A stretch of 64,000 bases of DNA from Tranzscheliella williamsii (lineage: Eukaryota > Basidiomycota > Ustilaginomycetes > Ustilaginales > Ustilaginaceae). The stretch covers positions 1 through 64,000 of the forward strand of contig JALBYF010000023.1 of the NCBI GenBank assembly GCA_023212725.1. The letters are read 5' to 3'. The notes under the pieces were generated by a model. It had not been told where the DNA came from. It did not search any database and worked only from the letters and a program-made list of their open reading frames with translations. The position numbers were made by a program, and so were the translations under genes. Shown here in pieces: positions 47,964 to 57,106 of the stretch (positions are counted from its first letter, which is position 1; each line of letters starts with the position of its first letter).

Positions 47964-49994
47964 ATGTCGATGAAAGCCAAGCGACCTCAGCTTGGCAAGA
48001 TCCGGCTATGGTCCGCAGGTCTCGGCTCCAAGCTCTCTGGGGCTAGCAGCGGCGACCCGAGCCTGCAGCAGGACCTAGCCGGCGAGATTGAACAACGCAA
48101 CAAGGGAAACACCAACCTCTATCTGGCAACCGAAGCCTTCTGGTCGTATCTGGGAAAGAGGAAGCCGGCTCCCTTCGACACATCCTCTATCCTTGCCGAC
48201 GATTCCTCTTCCATCACGAGCAACTCGGTCTCTACCAAGCCAGAAGGCAAGATGCTGCCTATCGAGGCACTTGGCCTTGCCATGACCTCCTTTGGCTCAG
48301 CCTTTCCTGATGGCTCCGCCTATGGATCCTGCCTGGGCTATCTCGGCGAAGCGCACATCAAATTAGGCTCGCTGCAGACCTCCTTCGCCAAGGACACCTC
48401 CAACATCTTCCTCGCAAGAATCGCCCGTTCCAAGGCAGCGCTCGAGGCCTTCAACGGCGCCGTCAAGAGGCTCGGCACCGCAACGACCAGGATGGAGGCT
48501 GCGCAGCTCAAGGTGCAGAAGAGCAAGAAAGAAAAGCGAGACCTGGAGGAGGAGCTTCGTCTGGCCAAGGCGGCGTATGACGAAGCAGTCACAGACGTCG
48601 AGGCACGCGCAGATGCAATTCAGGACGCAGAGCAAGACGATTGGGAATGCCTCACTACCTACATGCAGGCTCACCTAGATTATCTCGGCCAGGCCCAGGC
48701 AGTCCTGGATCAAGTCAAATCTATGTGGTCCACCGCGCCATCTGCAACATCCGCGCCCGGAGCAGCCGTGAGCTCGGGATACAAGTCGGGTTCATCCACC
48801 CCCCTTTGCCGACCCAGGTCGTTGTCTGGCGCCAAACATCGGCCTCCAGTGCTGCCACGCAGAGCGTCTGCGAAGGATGCTGCCGAACTCGGTGCACCAG
48901 CCCGCTTCCCGTCGCGCTCTTCCCTCAGCTTAGGGACCAGCGATATTAAAGACGACGCACCCTCCTCGTCTGCCAACAATCCCTCAGACAGCAAGAAAGA
49001 CAAAGACAGGAAAGGTCGAATGAGGATGCCTTCCTTCAGCGGTGCTGGCGAAACCGTCTCTTCCCTCGCGTCCGGGCTTGGTTCGTTCGGTCGCTCAAGG
49101 AGTAGTACCCTCATCAGTGCTTCTGGCGAAAGTAGTGGCCCGGAAAAGAGTCGCGAAGCTACCAAATGGACTTTAATGCCCCGATCCAAGAAGGATCAAG
49201 GGTTTGTGTCGATGGATACATCCGACAAGCGTCACGACTATGGACAGCCAGCGCATCAGCAAGATGGAGCTGGTCTGTCGGATGCCAATCACCTACACAC
49301 ATCTGTGTCCTCTCGCGACGTACATCTGGGCGCCCACGATCTATACTCCGGCCACCATCACGATGAAATTAGAAGCGTTTCGAGCTCACCGGACCTGCAG
49401 CGGAGCGGCGCAGACATCAACAACGTGTCCCCCTTCTCGCCAGACATGAACGGTGAATTCGTATCACCCCACCGCCTTGGCAATAACGTGGCGCCGGCGC
49501 ACGAAACCATACACGAACGCGGCGAATCGCAGTTGAGCGCCGACATGCCGCTCGCCGATTCGGGCTACCTGGGTCCTTCGCTGACGCCGGGCTTGGGCCT
49601 GAACCATACCGGCTTATCGGCGTACTCTGACGGAGGGCTGGATCCGTTTACTGGGTCCGTTCTGTCTCCGCAGCAGACCGGACACTTTGACCAGAGCAGC
49701 GACGATGACGAGGAGCGGTACGAGCGTGCGGCGCTCCGGGGCGGTGATCTGCTCGACAGCACCGGCGAGCGCCGGACCCGCGCCGGCTCGAACGCAGCCG
49801 GCTCGGCCGCTTTCGGATGGAAGCTCTCGCGCCCGGCCTCGTCGAGCGGCACCGCCAACCCCAGCAGCGCCAGCAGCAGCGCCAGCAACAGAGGCCCCCC
49901 GCCGCCCATCCCCTCCAGCGCCTCGTTCCTGTCCAAGTCCAAGAGCCGCCTCGCCCCTCCCCCGCCACCCCTGCCCTCCCGGAACAGCTCCTAA
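47964..49994 (+). CDS. BAR-domain protein (Gvp36/endophilin-like), 676 aa
   Basis: The N-terminal ~250 residues are a BAR-type helical domain: LWSAGLGSKLSG, GDPSLQQDLAGEIEQRNKGN, YLGEAHIKLGSLQTSFAKDT, FLARIARSKAALEAFNGAVK and KKEKRDLEEELRLAKAAYDE, ending YLGQAQAVLDQVKSMW. Such domains sense or bend membranes in endocytosis and Golgi traffic. The remaining ~420 residues are Ser/Pro/His-rich and disordered. They end in polyproline (PPPPLPSRNSS), a potential SH3 ligand rather than an SH3 domain. Its stop is only 128 bp from the stop of the convergent lipase gene. Confidence 0.87.
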   Translation: MSMKAKRPQLGKIRLWSAGLGSKLSGASSGDPSLQQDLAGEIEQRNKGNTNLYLATEAFWSYLGKRKPAPFDTSSILADDSSSITSNSVSTKPEGKMLPIEALGLAMTSFGSAFPDGSAYGSCLGYLGEAHIKLGSLQTSFAKDTSNIFLARIARSKAALEAFNGAVKRLGTATTRMEAAQLKVQKSKKEKRDLEEELRLAKAAYDEAVTDVEARADAIQDAEQDDWECLTTYMQAHLDYLGQAQAVLDQVKSMWSTAPSATSAPGAAVSSGYKSGSSTPLCRPRSLSGAKHRPPVLPRRASAKDAAELGAPARFPSRSSLSLGTSDIKDDAPSSSANNPSDSKKDKDRKGRMRMPSFSGAGETVSSLASGLGSFGRSRSSTLISASGESSGPEKSREATKWTLMPRSKKDQGFVSMDTSDKRHDYGQPAHQQDGAGLSDANHLHTSVSSRDVHLGAHDLYSGHHHDEIRSVSSSPDLQRSGADINNVSPFSPDMNGEFVSPHRLGNNVAPAHETIHERGESQLSADMPLADSGYLGPSLTPGLGLNHTGLSAYSDGGLDPFTGSVLSPQQTGHFDQSSDDDEERYERAALRGGDLLDSTGERRTRAGSNAAGSAAFGWKLSRPASSSGTANPSSASSSASNRGPPPPIPSSASFLSKSKSRLAPPPPPLPSRNSS

Positions 49995-50122
49995 TCCCAG
50001 TCGCTGTGTCTTGGCAGATTTCACACCTTGGCCTAACAACTCTGCCGCAATCGTACGATGCAAGCGGCAACAATTCGGTATGGGTATCAGCTTTGTATTC
50101 CGTGTGGGTATGCTTGCTGGGG

Positions 50123-53100
50123 CTACGCGCCGGGTTTGGCCGTGCACCCGTTGGTCGACTGCAGATGCTGTGCGTTGTATGCTGTTGGGGCGTCTTGCTC
50201 GGTGGGGGGAGGGCGGGCGCGGACGAGGCTTGCGCGGCGGAGGGCTTCGAGGCACTTGCCTACGGCGTCTGTGTCGCTGAGGAGGGTGACGTGGCGGTGG
50301 CATGTGTCGATGGTGCCGTGGGCGTCGAGGCGGAGGGGGTAGGAGTCCATTCTGCGGCGAGCCTTGGAGGTGGTGGGGGCGGAAAGGTGGGGGGGGAGGG
50401 GGCGTGCTTCGGGGCGGGAGACGAGGAGCTGGGACCAGGGGTGGGGGAGGGCGGTGGCGGACTTGCGGGTGATGACGCCGTCGCCGGCGCCGTATGCCAT
50501 GCGTGAGTAGTCGCCGGCGCGCACGTCGGCGCGCCAGCTGCCGCCGCCCACGCCCACCACCGCGCCGCGCACCGACGGCGTCCGCCCCGACGTCAGCAGC
50601 ATCAGCGGCGGATACACCCCCGCCTGCAGCTTGGCCGGAGAAAACCCCGCCTCGAGCTCGCCGAAAAACGCAGTCACCTCGCTCAGCGTCCGCGCCAGGT
50701 ACATCCACCCCTGCCCCGCATCGTCCCCATCACCACCGTGCCCCGCATCCGCCCGGTTCGCCGCTTGCAGCTTGGCCTGCTCAGATGCCGAGCTTGACAT
50801 ACCCTGCGGACGCGGCAACGGCGGAAGCATAGAGCCGCCCGACGCTGACGCCGATAGTCCCTCAATCGTACCGAGCGACAGGCCGTTCTGGCCAGCAGCG
50901 CTACCGCTCTTGTCTTGGTCAGCGGCAACACCGTTGGCGGTGTCATTGGCTGGAACGTAACTCGGGTCGGCACTGGCCGCGGCCTCGCCTTGCATCGGAA
51001 GTTGATTGCTGTCCTGCTTTTCGGGCGGGTCCAGTACTTGTGCCCTGCCTCCGGCCTCCAAGCAGGGAGTCAGGGCCAGATCGTCCCAGGTTTCGGGATT
51101 GAAAAAGTCGATATCCTTGTATTTGGTATTGGCCTCTTCTTCGCTCAGCTCCTCGTCGTCCTTGTCGATCGGGACTTCGAAGCATCTTCCCCTGCGGGGG
51201 AGTAGGTAGAAGCTACTCCTGAAACTGAATGTTGCGCGAGGGGAGCAAATGGTATCGTTCAACAGGGCAGCGTCGCCGAAGCGGAAGGGGCCCAGGATGT
51301 TGGGAGTACCGAGGAACGGCGTCGAAGCAAACACGAGTCCCGAGAAGATGCGAGGGTCTGGAGCGGTAGCGAGGGCGTGGAGAGCGACGAGGCCGCCCAT
51401 CGAATGCGCCACTACTTTGGCGCCCTCTCGCTTGTTTGGGTCCGATGAGGAGGCATCGTACAACTCCTGCAGAAAGCCGACCAAGCGGCGCGACGAGCGG
51501 CCCAGGCTGAGTCTCCAGTCGTATCCCCATGTATAGACCTCAGCGCCCTTCCTGCTAGCGATCCGTTCTTTCAAGCGTTTGCCCATGTCGACCAGCCCCC
51601 CGATCGAGGTGCACATGTCCGATGCGTAGACGAGCTCTTCACTGTTCTCTTCCGCTTTGGCAGTCAGTCCGACTTCAAGGGTTGGACGGCGCAGCCCCAC
51701 GCCAACCTTGATGGGTATCCACATCATTTCGTGCGTCAGAGCATCGCGAAGCACGCTGCCCCGGTAGCCGCCCAAGATGACGACATTGCCGGATAGACAC
51801 TTGAAGTAGTCGGGATTACCGGGGTCCTTCTGCACGGACGGAATCAGCTCCGCCTCGAGCAAATGATGGGTGGAATCCAGACGAGCAGATGCAGGCGGGG
51901 AAGGAGCGGGCTTGCCTGCTGCTGACGATAGAAAGTCGAGGGAAAACGAAGGCAGGAAAGACCATGCGTTGGGCACTACATCCTTCCATCTAAAGGGGTT
52001 TGCGGTGACTTCTGTGACTAACTCTTTCCGCTCCCCAATTGTTCCTTCTGCTGCCCGGGTAACGTCCTGCGTTGCCTGCCGAGAATGCACCGCTTCGACG
52101 AGGGCAGCGTCCTCAAGAGACATTCCGTAGGCGAAACCCGAGCGCTGTGCGGCTAGATCCTCCCCACCAACTTGGTAGACAGGAGGTGAAGCAGGCCGTG
52201 TCGAAGGCTGCTGCAGCACGATAGTGTCTGGTGCCCCCGCTGGCTGATTGGGCTCGCTCGTTCCCGTAGCGATAAGGCCAGTTGCGTTCTTGGCGTCTGC
52301 GCTTTTTCGACGTGGTAAAACAGAGAATCGCGACGCTGCTGTATTGAAGGGCTTCTTGATAGATTCTGTCATGTTGTAAAACAAGCCTGCCTGCTGCGAA
52401 GCAGGCTCGCTTGGCGTATGGAGGGTGCTTGCGGCACGCGACGTCAATAGCGAAGGCAGCAGCCCACGATAATTCGAGGAAGCACCGAAATGGGTATCAT
52501 AGAAGGCTTGCTTTGCGGTAGGATTTCTGTGGGATGGATTGATGTGCGTCACGAGTGTCGCTGCTGGTGCCGATGGGCCGTTCTTTTTCTTACGAGGGGC
52601 CCGCCATGGATAAACTTCAGGAAACACAAGGTCATCTGGGTGGTGTACTTGTTCCAGGTTGAACAACGGCGCTCTTTCGCGTTTATGCTCGGTATTGTTC
52701 GTTGACGCTTGGGCACGGTCAGTGTCTGCGGTGCGGGCACTTTGTTGGAGAGGGGAGGAGGAAAGCTGATCTGAACTCGAGCTGGAATGCCTTGGCGTCA
52801 GGGACCCGGGGCTTGACATGGCTGAAGTGTCATTCGCTGGTAGCGTAAGGTGGTGTGAGGAGACCGGGACAAATTGGGCATGGTGGCTGCCGCGGTCTGT
52901 ATTGTGGTGTGTAGGATCCGCGATGGCTGAGCCTCCATCTGCGCCTAGCTGAGAAGCACTCAACAAGGTTGCGGCGTCGGCCGATTTCGGTCTGCTTGCT
53001 CTGTCGTTCTTCGCCGACCTGCTGGCGAGCCTAAACGGAGAGACCCCGGCGAAGGGTAGTAACGACGCGGCCGAATTGCTACCGAGCCACATCTTGCGAG

Positions 53101-53290
53101 GAGACGCATCGGCAAGCGTGTTGCTTGGGGGGTCATATGTCCAGCCCCTTTTGTTCTCCGGAATATACTTGCTGTTGGCGGCCGCGGCGGGCTTGTCAGT
53201 GGGCCTCAAGAAAGAGGAGGAAGGGTCGGTAACTCTACTCAGGATGGTGATAGAGTGGCGCTTCCGATCGGACAGGGTTGGTGAAGACAT
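50123..53290 (-). CDS. LCAT-family (lecithin:cholesterol acyltransferase-like) lipase
   Basis: 1055 aa, single exon. An N-terminal ~430 residues of Ser/Pro/Ala-rich sequence precedes an alpha/beta-hydrolase of the LCAT family: NVVILGGYRGSVLRDALTHE, YTWGYDWRLSLGRSSRRLVG (the family's YDWR motif), and the nucleophile elbow VVAHSMGGLVALHAL with Ser630. Then FASTPFLGTPNILGPFRFGD and DFFNPETWDDLALTPCLEAG follow. A second long insertion (PPEKQDSNQLPMQG to DAGHGGDGDDAGQGWMYLAR) precedes the C-terminal part with YGAGDGVITRKSA and HGTIDTCHRHVTLLSD, where the acid and His residues should lie. Probable role: phospholipase or acyltransferase on membrane lipid. The substrate is unknown, and no signal peptide was seen. 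Confidence 0.87.
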   Translation of the reverse strand: MSSPTLSDRKRHSITILSRVTDPSSSFLRPTDKPAAAANSKYIPENKRGWTYDPPSNTLADASPRKMWLGSNSAASLLPFAGVSPFRLASRSAKNDRASRPKSADAATLLSASQLGADGGSAIADPTHHNTDRGSHHAQFVPVSSHHLTLPANDTSAMSSPGSLTPRHSSSSSDQLSSSPLQQSARTADTDRAQASTNNTEHKRERAPLFNLEQVHHPDDLVFPEVYPWRAPRKKKNGPSAPAATLVTHINPSHRNPTAKQAFYDTHFGASSNYRGLLPSLLTSRAASTLHTPSEPASQQAGLFYNMTESIKKPFNTAASRFSVLPRRKSADAKNATGLIATGTSEPNQPAGAPDTIVLQQPSTRPASPPVYQVGGEDLAAQRSGFAYGMSLEDAALVEAVHSRQATQDVTRAAEGTIGERKELVTEVTANPFRWKDVVPNAWSFLPSFSLDFLSSAAGKPAPSPPASARLDSTHHLLEAELIPSVQKDPGNPDYFKCLSGNVVILGGYRGSVLRDALTHEMMWIPIKVGVGLRRPTLEVGLTAKAEENSEELVYASDMCTSIGGLVDMGKRLKERIASRKGAEVYTWGYDWRLSLGRSSRRLVGFLQELYDASSSDPNKREGAKVVAHSMGGLVALHALATAPDPRIFSGLVFASTPFLGTPNILGPFRFGDAALLNDTICSPRATFSFRSSFYLLPRRGRCFEVPIDKDDEELSEEEANTKYKDIDFFNPETWDDLALTPCLEAGGRAQVLDPPEKQDSNQLPMQGEAAASADPSYVPANDTANGVAADQDKSGSAAGQNGLSLGTIEGLSASASGGSMLPPLPRPQGMSSSASEQAKLQAANRADAGHGGDGDDAGQGWMYLARTLSEVTAFFGELEAGFSPAKLQAGVYPPLMLLTSGRTPSVRGAVVGVGGGSWRADVRAGDYSRMAYGAGDGVITRKSATALPHPWSQLLVSRPEARPLPPHLSAPTTSKARRRMDSYPLRLDAHGTIDTCHRHVTLLSDTDAVGKCLEALRRASLVRARPPPTEQDAPTAYNAQHLQSTNGCTAKPGA

Positions 53291-53642
53291 CTTTTACCGT
53301 CGCTGCTTCATCCTGATGTCCACGCTGGCTGGAGCGGGAGAGGTGGTGGAGTGAGGGAAGATAGTGGGCAAGAGGCATTGGGCGCGTTGTCACATGTATG
53401 GCTGAGCAAGGCCGACAAGACCAATGTCAGCGCGACAAGTTTTGTCAATCATAGAATGCCTTTCTCAGCAGCCGGAACTTGGGTGCCGATCCGCATCAAA
53501 GAGAATTATCCTGAAGCCAAAGTCGCAAAGTCGAGCCCTCTGTATGTACATGTCGGATCACGTCCTAAAGCTAGTAAGCATTCGGCCTATCACGCTAACC
53601 ACAATGTCACAATCTTTGGCCGTAACTCTGACAACGGCCTGT

Positions 53643-53753
53643 GTGTGACTGTGTGACTGTGTGACTGTGTGACTGTGTGACTGTGTGACTGTGTGACTGT
53701 GTGACTGTGTGACTGTGTAACTATGTGACTGTGTGCTGTGTGACTGTGTGTCT
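53643..53753. repeat. 8-bp minisatellite (GTGTGACT)n
   Basis: Nine perfect GTGTGACT units from 53643 to 53714, then five degenerate units (GTGTAACT, ATGTGACT, GTGTGCT, GTGTGACT, GTGTGTCT). The unit contains TGTGAC, the intergenic word of this window. Confidence 0.95.
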
Positions 53754-54484
53754 GTTGTGTCTGTGTGGTTGTGACTCTGGCCGTGGACTGTGGCTGTGAC
53801 CTATGACCCCTGTCGTCGGCGTCACTGTGTTCTTGTAAGTGTGACTCTTGTGACAGTGGCTTCGCATTCGGCCCGGCCGGCATAAGGCATGGGTGATCCG
53901 AACAAAGGCTTGTGCCGAAAGAAGATTCCTCATGCCTCCACATCTAGAAGGCCTTTTACCCTTGCGAGCCTGTATGAACCACGGTCTTAACAGCTTGCTA
54001 TTTCACATCCCCTCTGGATCTCCAGTACTGTACAATCGGGGAACCCGATCGATGACTATCTACCATATTAATCAGGAGGAGCCGTCCTGTGAAGCACGGT
54101 TTGGCAATGTCCACAGGGCATTATCGGTGACATGGTCTGGCTTGCGGAGAAAGGGAGAAGGTATTGTACAGTAGAACTATAAACAGCAACGACGGCAGTG
54201 GCAGGAGCAGATGGTAGCGTGTTTGCAACGCAAGAGCATCGGAAAGCTGGATACCATGACGCTGCTTGACATAACGCAGCTCTAGGTCCGCCTGCGGATG
54301 GATGTCATGGCTGGGGCAGAACTTGAGCAAGTGCCTTGTCAACCCTGGGTCCGGATTGCTGCCAGGCCCTTGAAACAAAGTCGTAGGAAGCGCGATCGGA
54401 TACAGAGTGGTAGGGTGCATCACCAAAAGGATCCATGTCGGTAGGACCATGAAAGCACTAGACTGTGAGCCATTCGGAGCCGGT

Positions 54485-54540
54485 CATGACATTGTGCATG
54501 CTGGCCATGACATTGTGCGTGCTGGCCATGACATTGTGCG
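54485..54540. repeat. 21-bp direct repeat, 2.7 copies
   Basis: Units begin CATGACATTGTGC; the first two differ by one base (CATGC versus CGTGC) and the third is partial. Confidence 0.85.
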
Positions 54541-54608
54541 TATCGACAGATAGCGTGAGCGGGTATAGCATTGACCCTTGCTTCCGGTGCTCGTATCTAC
54601 ACGCCGCC

Positions 54609-54839
54609 CTACTTTTGGTAGGCGTCTTTCTGGAAGAAGGCAGAGGCTCGAGCCGCTGCAACGCTGCTGTCAAAGACAAATTCGCCGACGCCGAGGTATT
54701 TCTCGAGGAGCCCCTTGGTAGTGGGCTCCGTGATTCGGTCGATATCGGGTCTCAAGCCGGTCTGGCGCTTGATCCCCGCCAAGACAGTCGAGAGGAGAAT
54801 GGCATCGCCTGCGTAGTGGACCAGTCTTCCGAGGACCAT
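54609..54839 (-). CDS. DUF1748 micro-protein (Mco6-like)
   Basis: 76 aa from the ATG giving MVLGRLVHYAGDAIL; the frame is longer upstream but unconserved. DUF1748 is a fungal family of ~75-residue proteins with this start, a hydrophobic helix (AGDAILLSTVLAGIKRQTGL) and a charged C-terminal half (LEKYLGVGEFVFDSSVAAAR). The yeast member (Mco6) is mitochondrial; the function is unknown. Length and N-terminus match the family very well. Confidence 0.88.
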   Translation of the reverse strand: MVLGRLVHYAGDAILLSTVLAGIKRQTGLRPDIDRITEPTTKGLLEKYLGVGEFVFDSSVAAARASAFFQKDAYQK

Positions 54840-55261
54840 GATGTACAGCGGTAGAGTTTCAAGCGCTAAGGTTCCAGAGCTTGAGGGGCGAGGTAGTACT
54901 TGCTTGCAGTGTAGATGTAGAACAGGCAAGCGATGCGACTGTGGACTCATCATTCACCTTGGCTCTTGGACGTTGGCTTCAGGATCAAGATGCACGATTA
55001 ACACCAAGGCGCGTGTTCCAAGGCGTGTTCCAAGGCGTGTTCCAAGGCGTGTTCCAGTATGTCAGATTCTTGCAGGCAACTCGGACCCGATGCTGCAGTA
55101 TCAGAGTATGGACTCGAGAAGGTCAAAATCCGAAATGCTAGCTTGCCTTGACCACTTGGTCCTGATCCCTCCTTACGGCGACATCCATCGCTCAGAACAC
55201 CTGATCAACACCCATCCCGGCCCTCCAAGACGCGGCCGGAGCCAGCCGTTGTCTTTCCATC
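54840..55261. promoter_or_regulatory. Divergent promoter, DUF1748 gene / NUP57
   Basis: 422 bp between opposing ATGs. A 12-bp tandem repeat sits at 55011-55056, about 205 bp before the NUP57 ATG. No TATA box was recognised. Confidence 0.5.
55011..55056. repeat. 12-bp tandem repeat (AGGCGTGTTCCA)
   Basis: Three perfect units at 55021-55056, preceded by a partial fourth (GCGTGTTCCA). The setting is non-coding promoter sequence. Confidence 0.9.
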
Positions 55262-56839
55262 ATGGCCTTTTCGTTTGGGACACCTGCAGCCACCAACGCC
55301 ACGCCGGCACAGCCTGCTAACGGTGGCTTCTCTTTCGGTCAGACACCACAACAGCAGCAGCAGCAGCAGCAGCAGCAGAACCAGAACAAACCAGCAGGAT
55401 TGGGCGGTGGCTTTTCGTTCGGGAGCAGTGCTAGTTCCAATACGCAACCATCAGCTCAGGGAACGACTGGAGGCGGAGGACTTTTCGGTAATTTGGGGGG
55501 AGGGGGGCAGGCTTCGTCGACCGCCCCATCTGCCGGCCAAGCGCCTGCATCCTCGTCCACTGCTGGCGGCGGGTTGTTTTCCTTTGGTGCAAAAACAGGA
55601 TCAACAGGCCTGGCGCAGCCGCCGGCACAGCAAGCCGGCCCTTCATCTGGCTTTGGCGCTGGAGGCGGGCTCTTCGGCACGGCAAACAATGCTACTTCAT
55701 CGACAGGGATGGGGGGCGCCTCCAACACAGGCTTCTCCTTCGGCAGCCTTAGCACACAGAACCAAGGCCAACAGCAGCAGCAGCCATCCACCTCTCTCTT
55801 TGGAGCTCCTGCTTCATCCTTCAACGCATCTGCCAGTGCTCAGCAGCAGCCATTATTTGCAGCTGCTTCCCAGCCCCAACTGAACACAGCTCAGGGAAGC
55901 CAGCTACAACAGCACGCACAACCAGATCCCAAACTCGGCCCATCGCTGTCGGCCAAGGTTGAGCAGCTTCGCACAGCGTGGGATACTTCGAATGCCTCAG
56001 GCTGCCGCTTTGTCTACTACTTTTACAATAATGCAGGCAACGCCCAGAATCTCAAGACCATCTCTGGGAGAAGAGCAGATGCTGTTGGTCCGCAGCATGA
56101 CGCACTTTGGGCAGCTGCGGTCCGGGAGAATCCCGACCCGAATCGGCTCTATCCTGTTCTCGCCTTGGGGTTCAACGATCTGAAGAAGAGGATAGAGTCT
56201 CAGGAGCGTGAGGCAGGTCGACAGAGGGCTCTGCTCCAGCAGCTCGGGCAGCGGCTGGCGGCGCTGGAACAGAAGCATGCGCTTGGCAACTCGGTGCGGG
56301 CGCAAGCGGCGCAGCAGACACAGAATCAGCTGCACCACAAACTCATCCAGCTTGTCGGTCGGAGCCAGCTCTTGATTCCTGCGCTGCGGGGCAAGAGCAT
56401 TGGGCCGGAAGAAGAGCGGTTGATTGCGGTTTTGGAGAGCTGCGAGGCCGAGGTTACCGGTTCCATGCCTGCGGGGGGGGTGGCGTCGCTGTCGCGCGCC
56501 GAGTCTGCGCAGCCACACGGCGCCGGTGGTGCGGGCGGTGGGTCGGCGCTTGTCTCGGGCCATGCGCATTCGGCGCGGCTGCGCGCCAAGCTCAACGAGC
56601 TCTGGGCACAGCTCGGCGTGGTGCGCGCCAAGCGCGACATGCTCGCCCGCGAAGCAAGATCCGCCACCACCGAGTGGGCCGTCGTCGACCAGTCCGGCCT
56701 CCAGAACGTCGCCACCATCCTCGCCGCACAGCAGCAGGGCCTCAACCATCTCAGCTCCACCCTCCAGACAGACAGCAAGACCATGGACGCCATCCGCGAC
56801 GGCCTCACCGGAGTCAAACTCGTCGGCGTCAGCCGGTGA
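55262..56839 (+). CDS. NUP57: FG nucleoporin Nup57/Nup54
   Basis: 525 aa. Central-channel nucleoporin that works with Nsp1 and Nup49. The N-terminal ~215 residues carry FG repeats of FSFG, GLFG and LFGA type, split by a poly-Gln run from a CAG tract near 55350. The structured part starts at KLGPSLSAKVEQLRTAWDTS, with GCRFVYYFYNN, then the conserved coiled region LGFNDLKKRIESQEREAGRQ, LLQQLGQRLAALEQKH and HHKLIQLVGRSQLLIPALRG. It closes with LRAKLNELWAQLGVVRAKRD and a final helix ending DAIRDGLTGVKLVGVSR. The order and the YYFYN motif are family hallmarks. Confidence 0.93.
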   Translation: MAFSFGTPAATNATPAQPANGGFSFGQTPQQQQQQQQQQNQNKPAGLGGGFSFGSSASSNTQPSAQGTTGGGGLFGNLGGGGQASSTAPSAGQAPASSSTAGGGLFSFGAKTGSTGLAQPPAQQAGPSSGFGAGGGLFGTANNATSSTGMGGASNTGFSFGSLSTQNQGQQQQQPSTSLFGAPASSFNASASAQQQPLFAAASQPQLNTAQGSQLQQHAQPDPKLGPSLSAKVEQLRTAWDTSNASGCRFVYYFYNNAGNAQNLKTISGRRADAVGPQHDALWAAAVRENPDPNRLYPVLALGFNDLKKRIESQEREAGRQRALLQQLGQRLAALEQKHALGNSVRAQAAQQTQNQLHHKLIQLVGRSQLLIPALRGKSIGPEEERLIAVLESCEAEVTGSMPAGGVASLSRAESAQPHGAGGAGGGSALVSGHAHSARLRAKLNELWAQLGVVRAKRDMLAREARSATTEWAVVDQSGLQNVATILAAQQQGLNHLSSTLQTDSKTMDAIRDGLTGVKLVGVSR

Positions 56840-57106
56840 TTCCGGATCCCCACCTCCGCCACTTTCTAGCACTTTATCCAGGCACATCATAAGCACAGTT
56901 CCATCAGCGCCTGTTGGAACCTACGCTCTTCCCTGCAACTACACTGCCGAGACAAGCATATCTTGACGATGGTATTGTGAGGGCAACAGCACTGGTGCGG
57001 TGAGTCAGGGCGATTCGGGCGCGGACACAAAGGGGAAAGAGTAGCCATGGGTAGCTCGGGCGGCCCCTCGACAACGGCAGCGAAGGCAGGTGGTGGGCGG
57101 CGTGGG

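Larger units (their letters stand above)
53291..54608. other. Intergenic region with minisatellite and short direct repeats
   Basis: About 1.3 kb. It contains an 8-bp minisatellite (53643-53753) embedded in TGTGAC-rich sequence to about 53880 and a 21-bp direct repeat (54485-54540). A minus-strand frame at 54121-54450 (109 codons, ATG start, hydrophobic C-terminal stretch YHLLLPLPSLLFIVLLYNTF) could be a small membrane protein but is not recognisable. No other gene was seen. Confidence 0.5.

Noticed and set aside
53643..53753. CRISPR-like array
   Set aside because: The 8-bp units are directly adjacent without spacers; this is a simple minisatellite in a eukaryotic genome.
54121..54450. 109-codon minus-strand ORF with hydrophobic end
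   Set aside because: Starts with ATG and could encode a small membrane protein, but there is no recognisable family and it lies in repeat-rich intergenic DNA; left as a note only.
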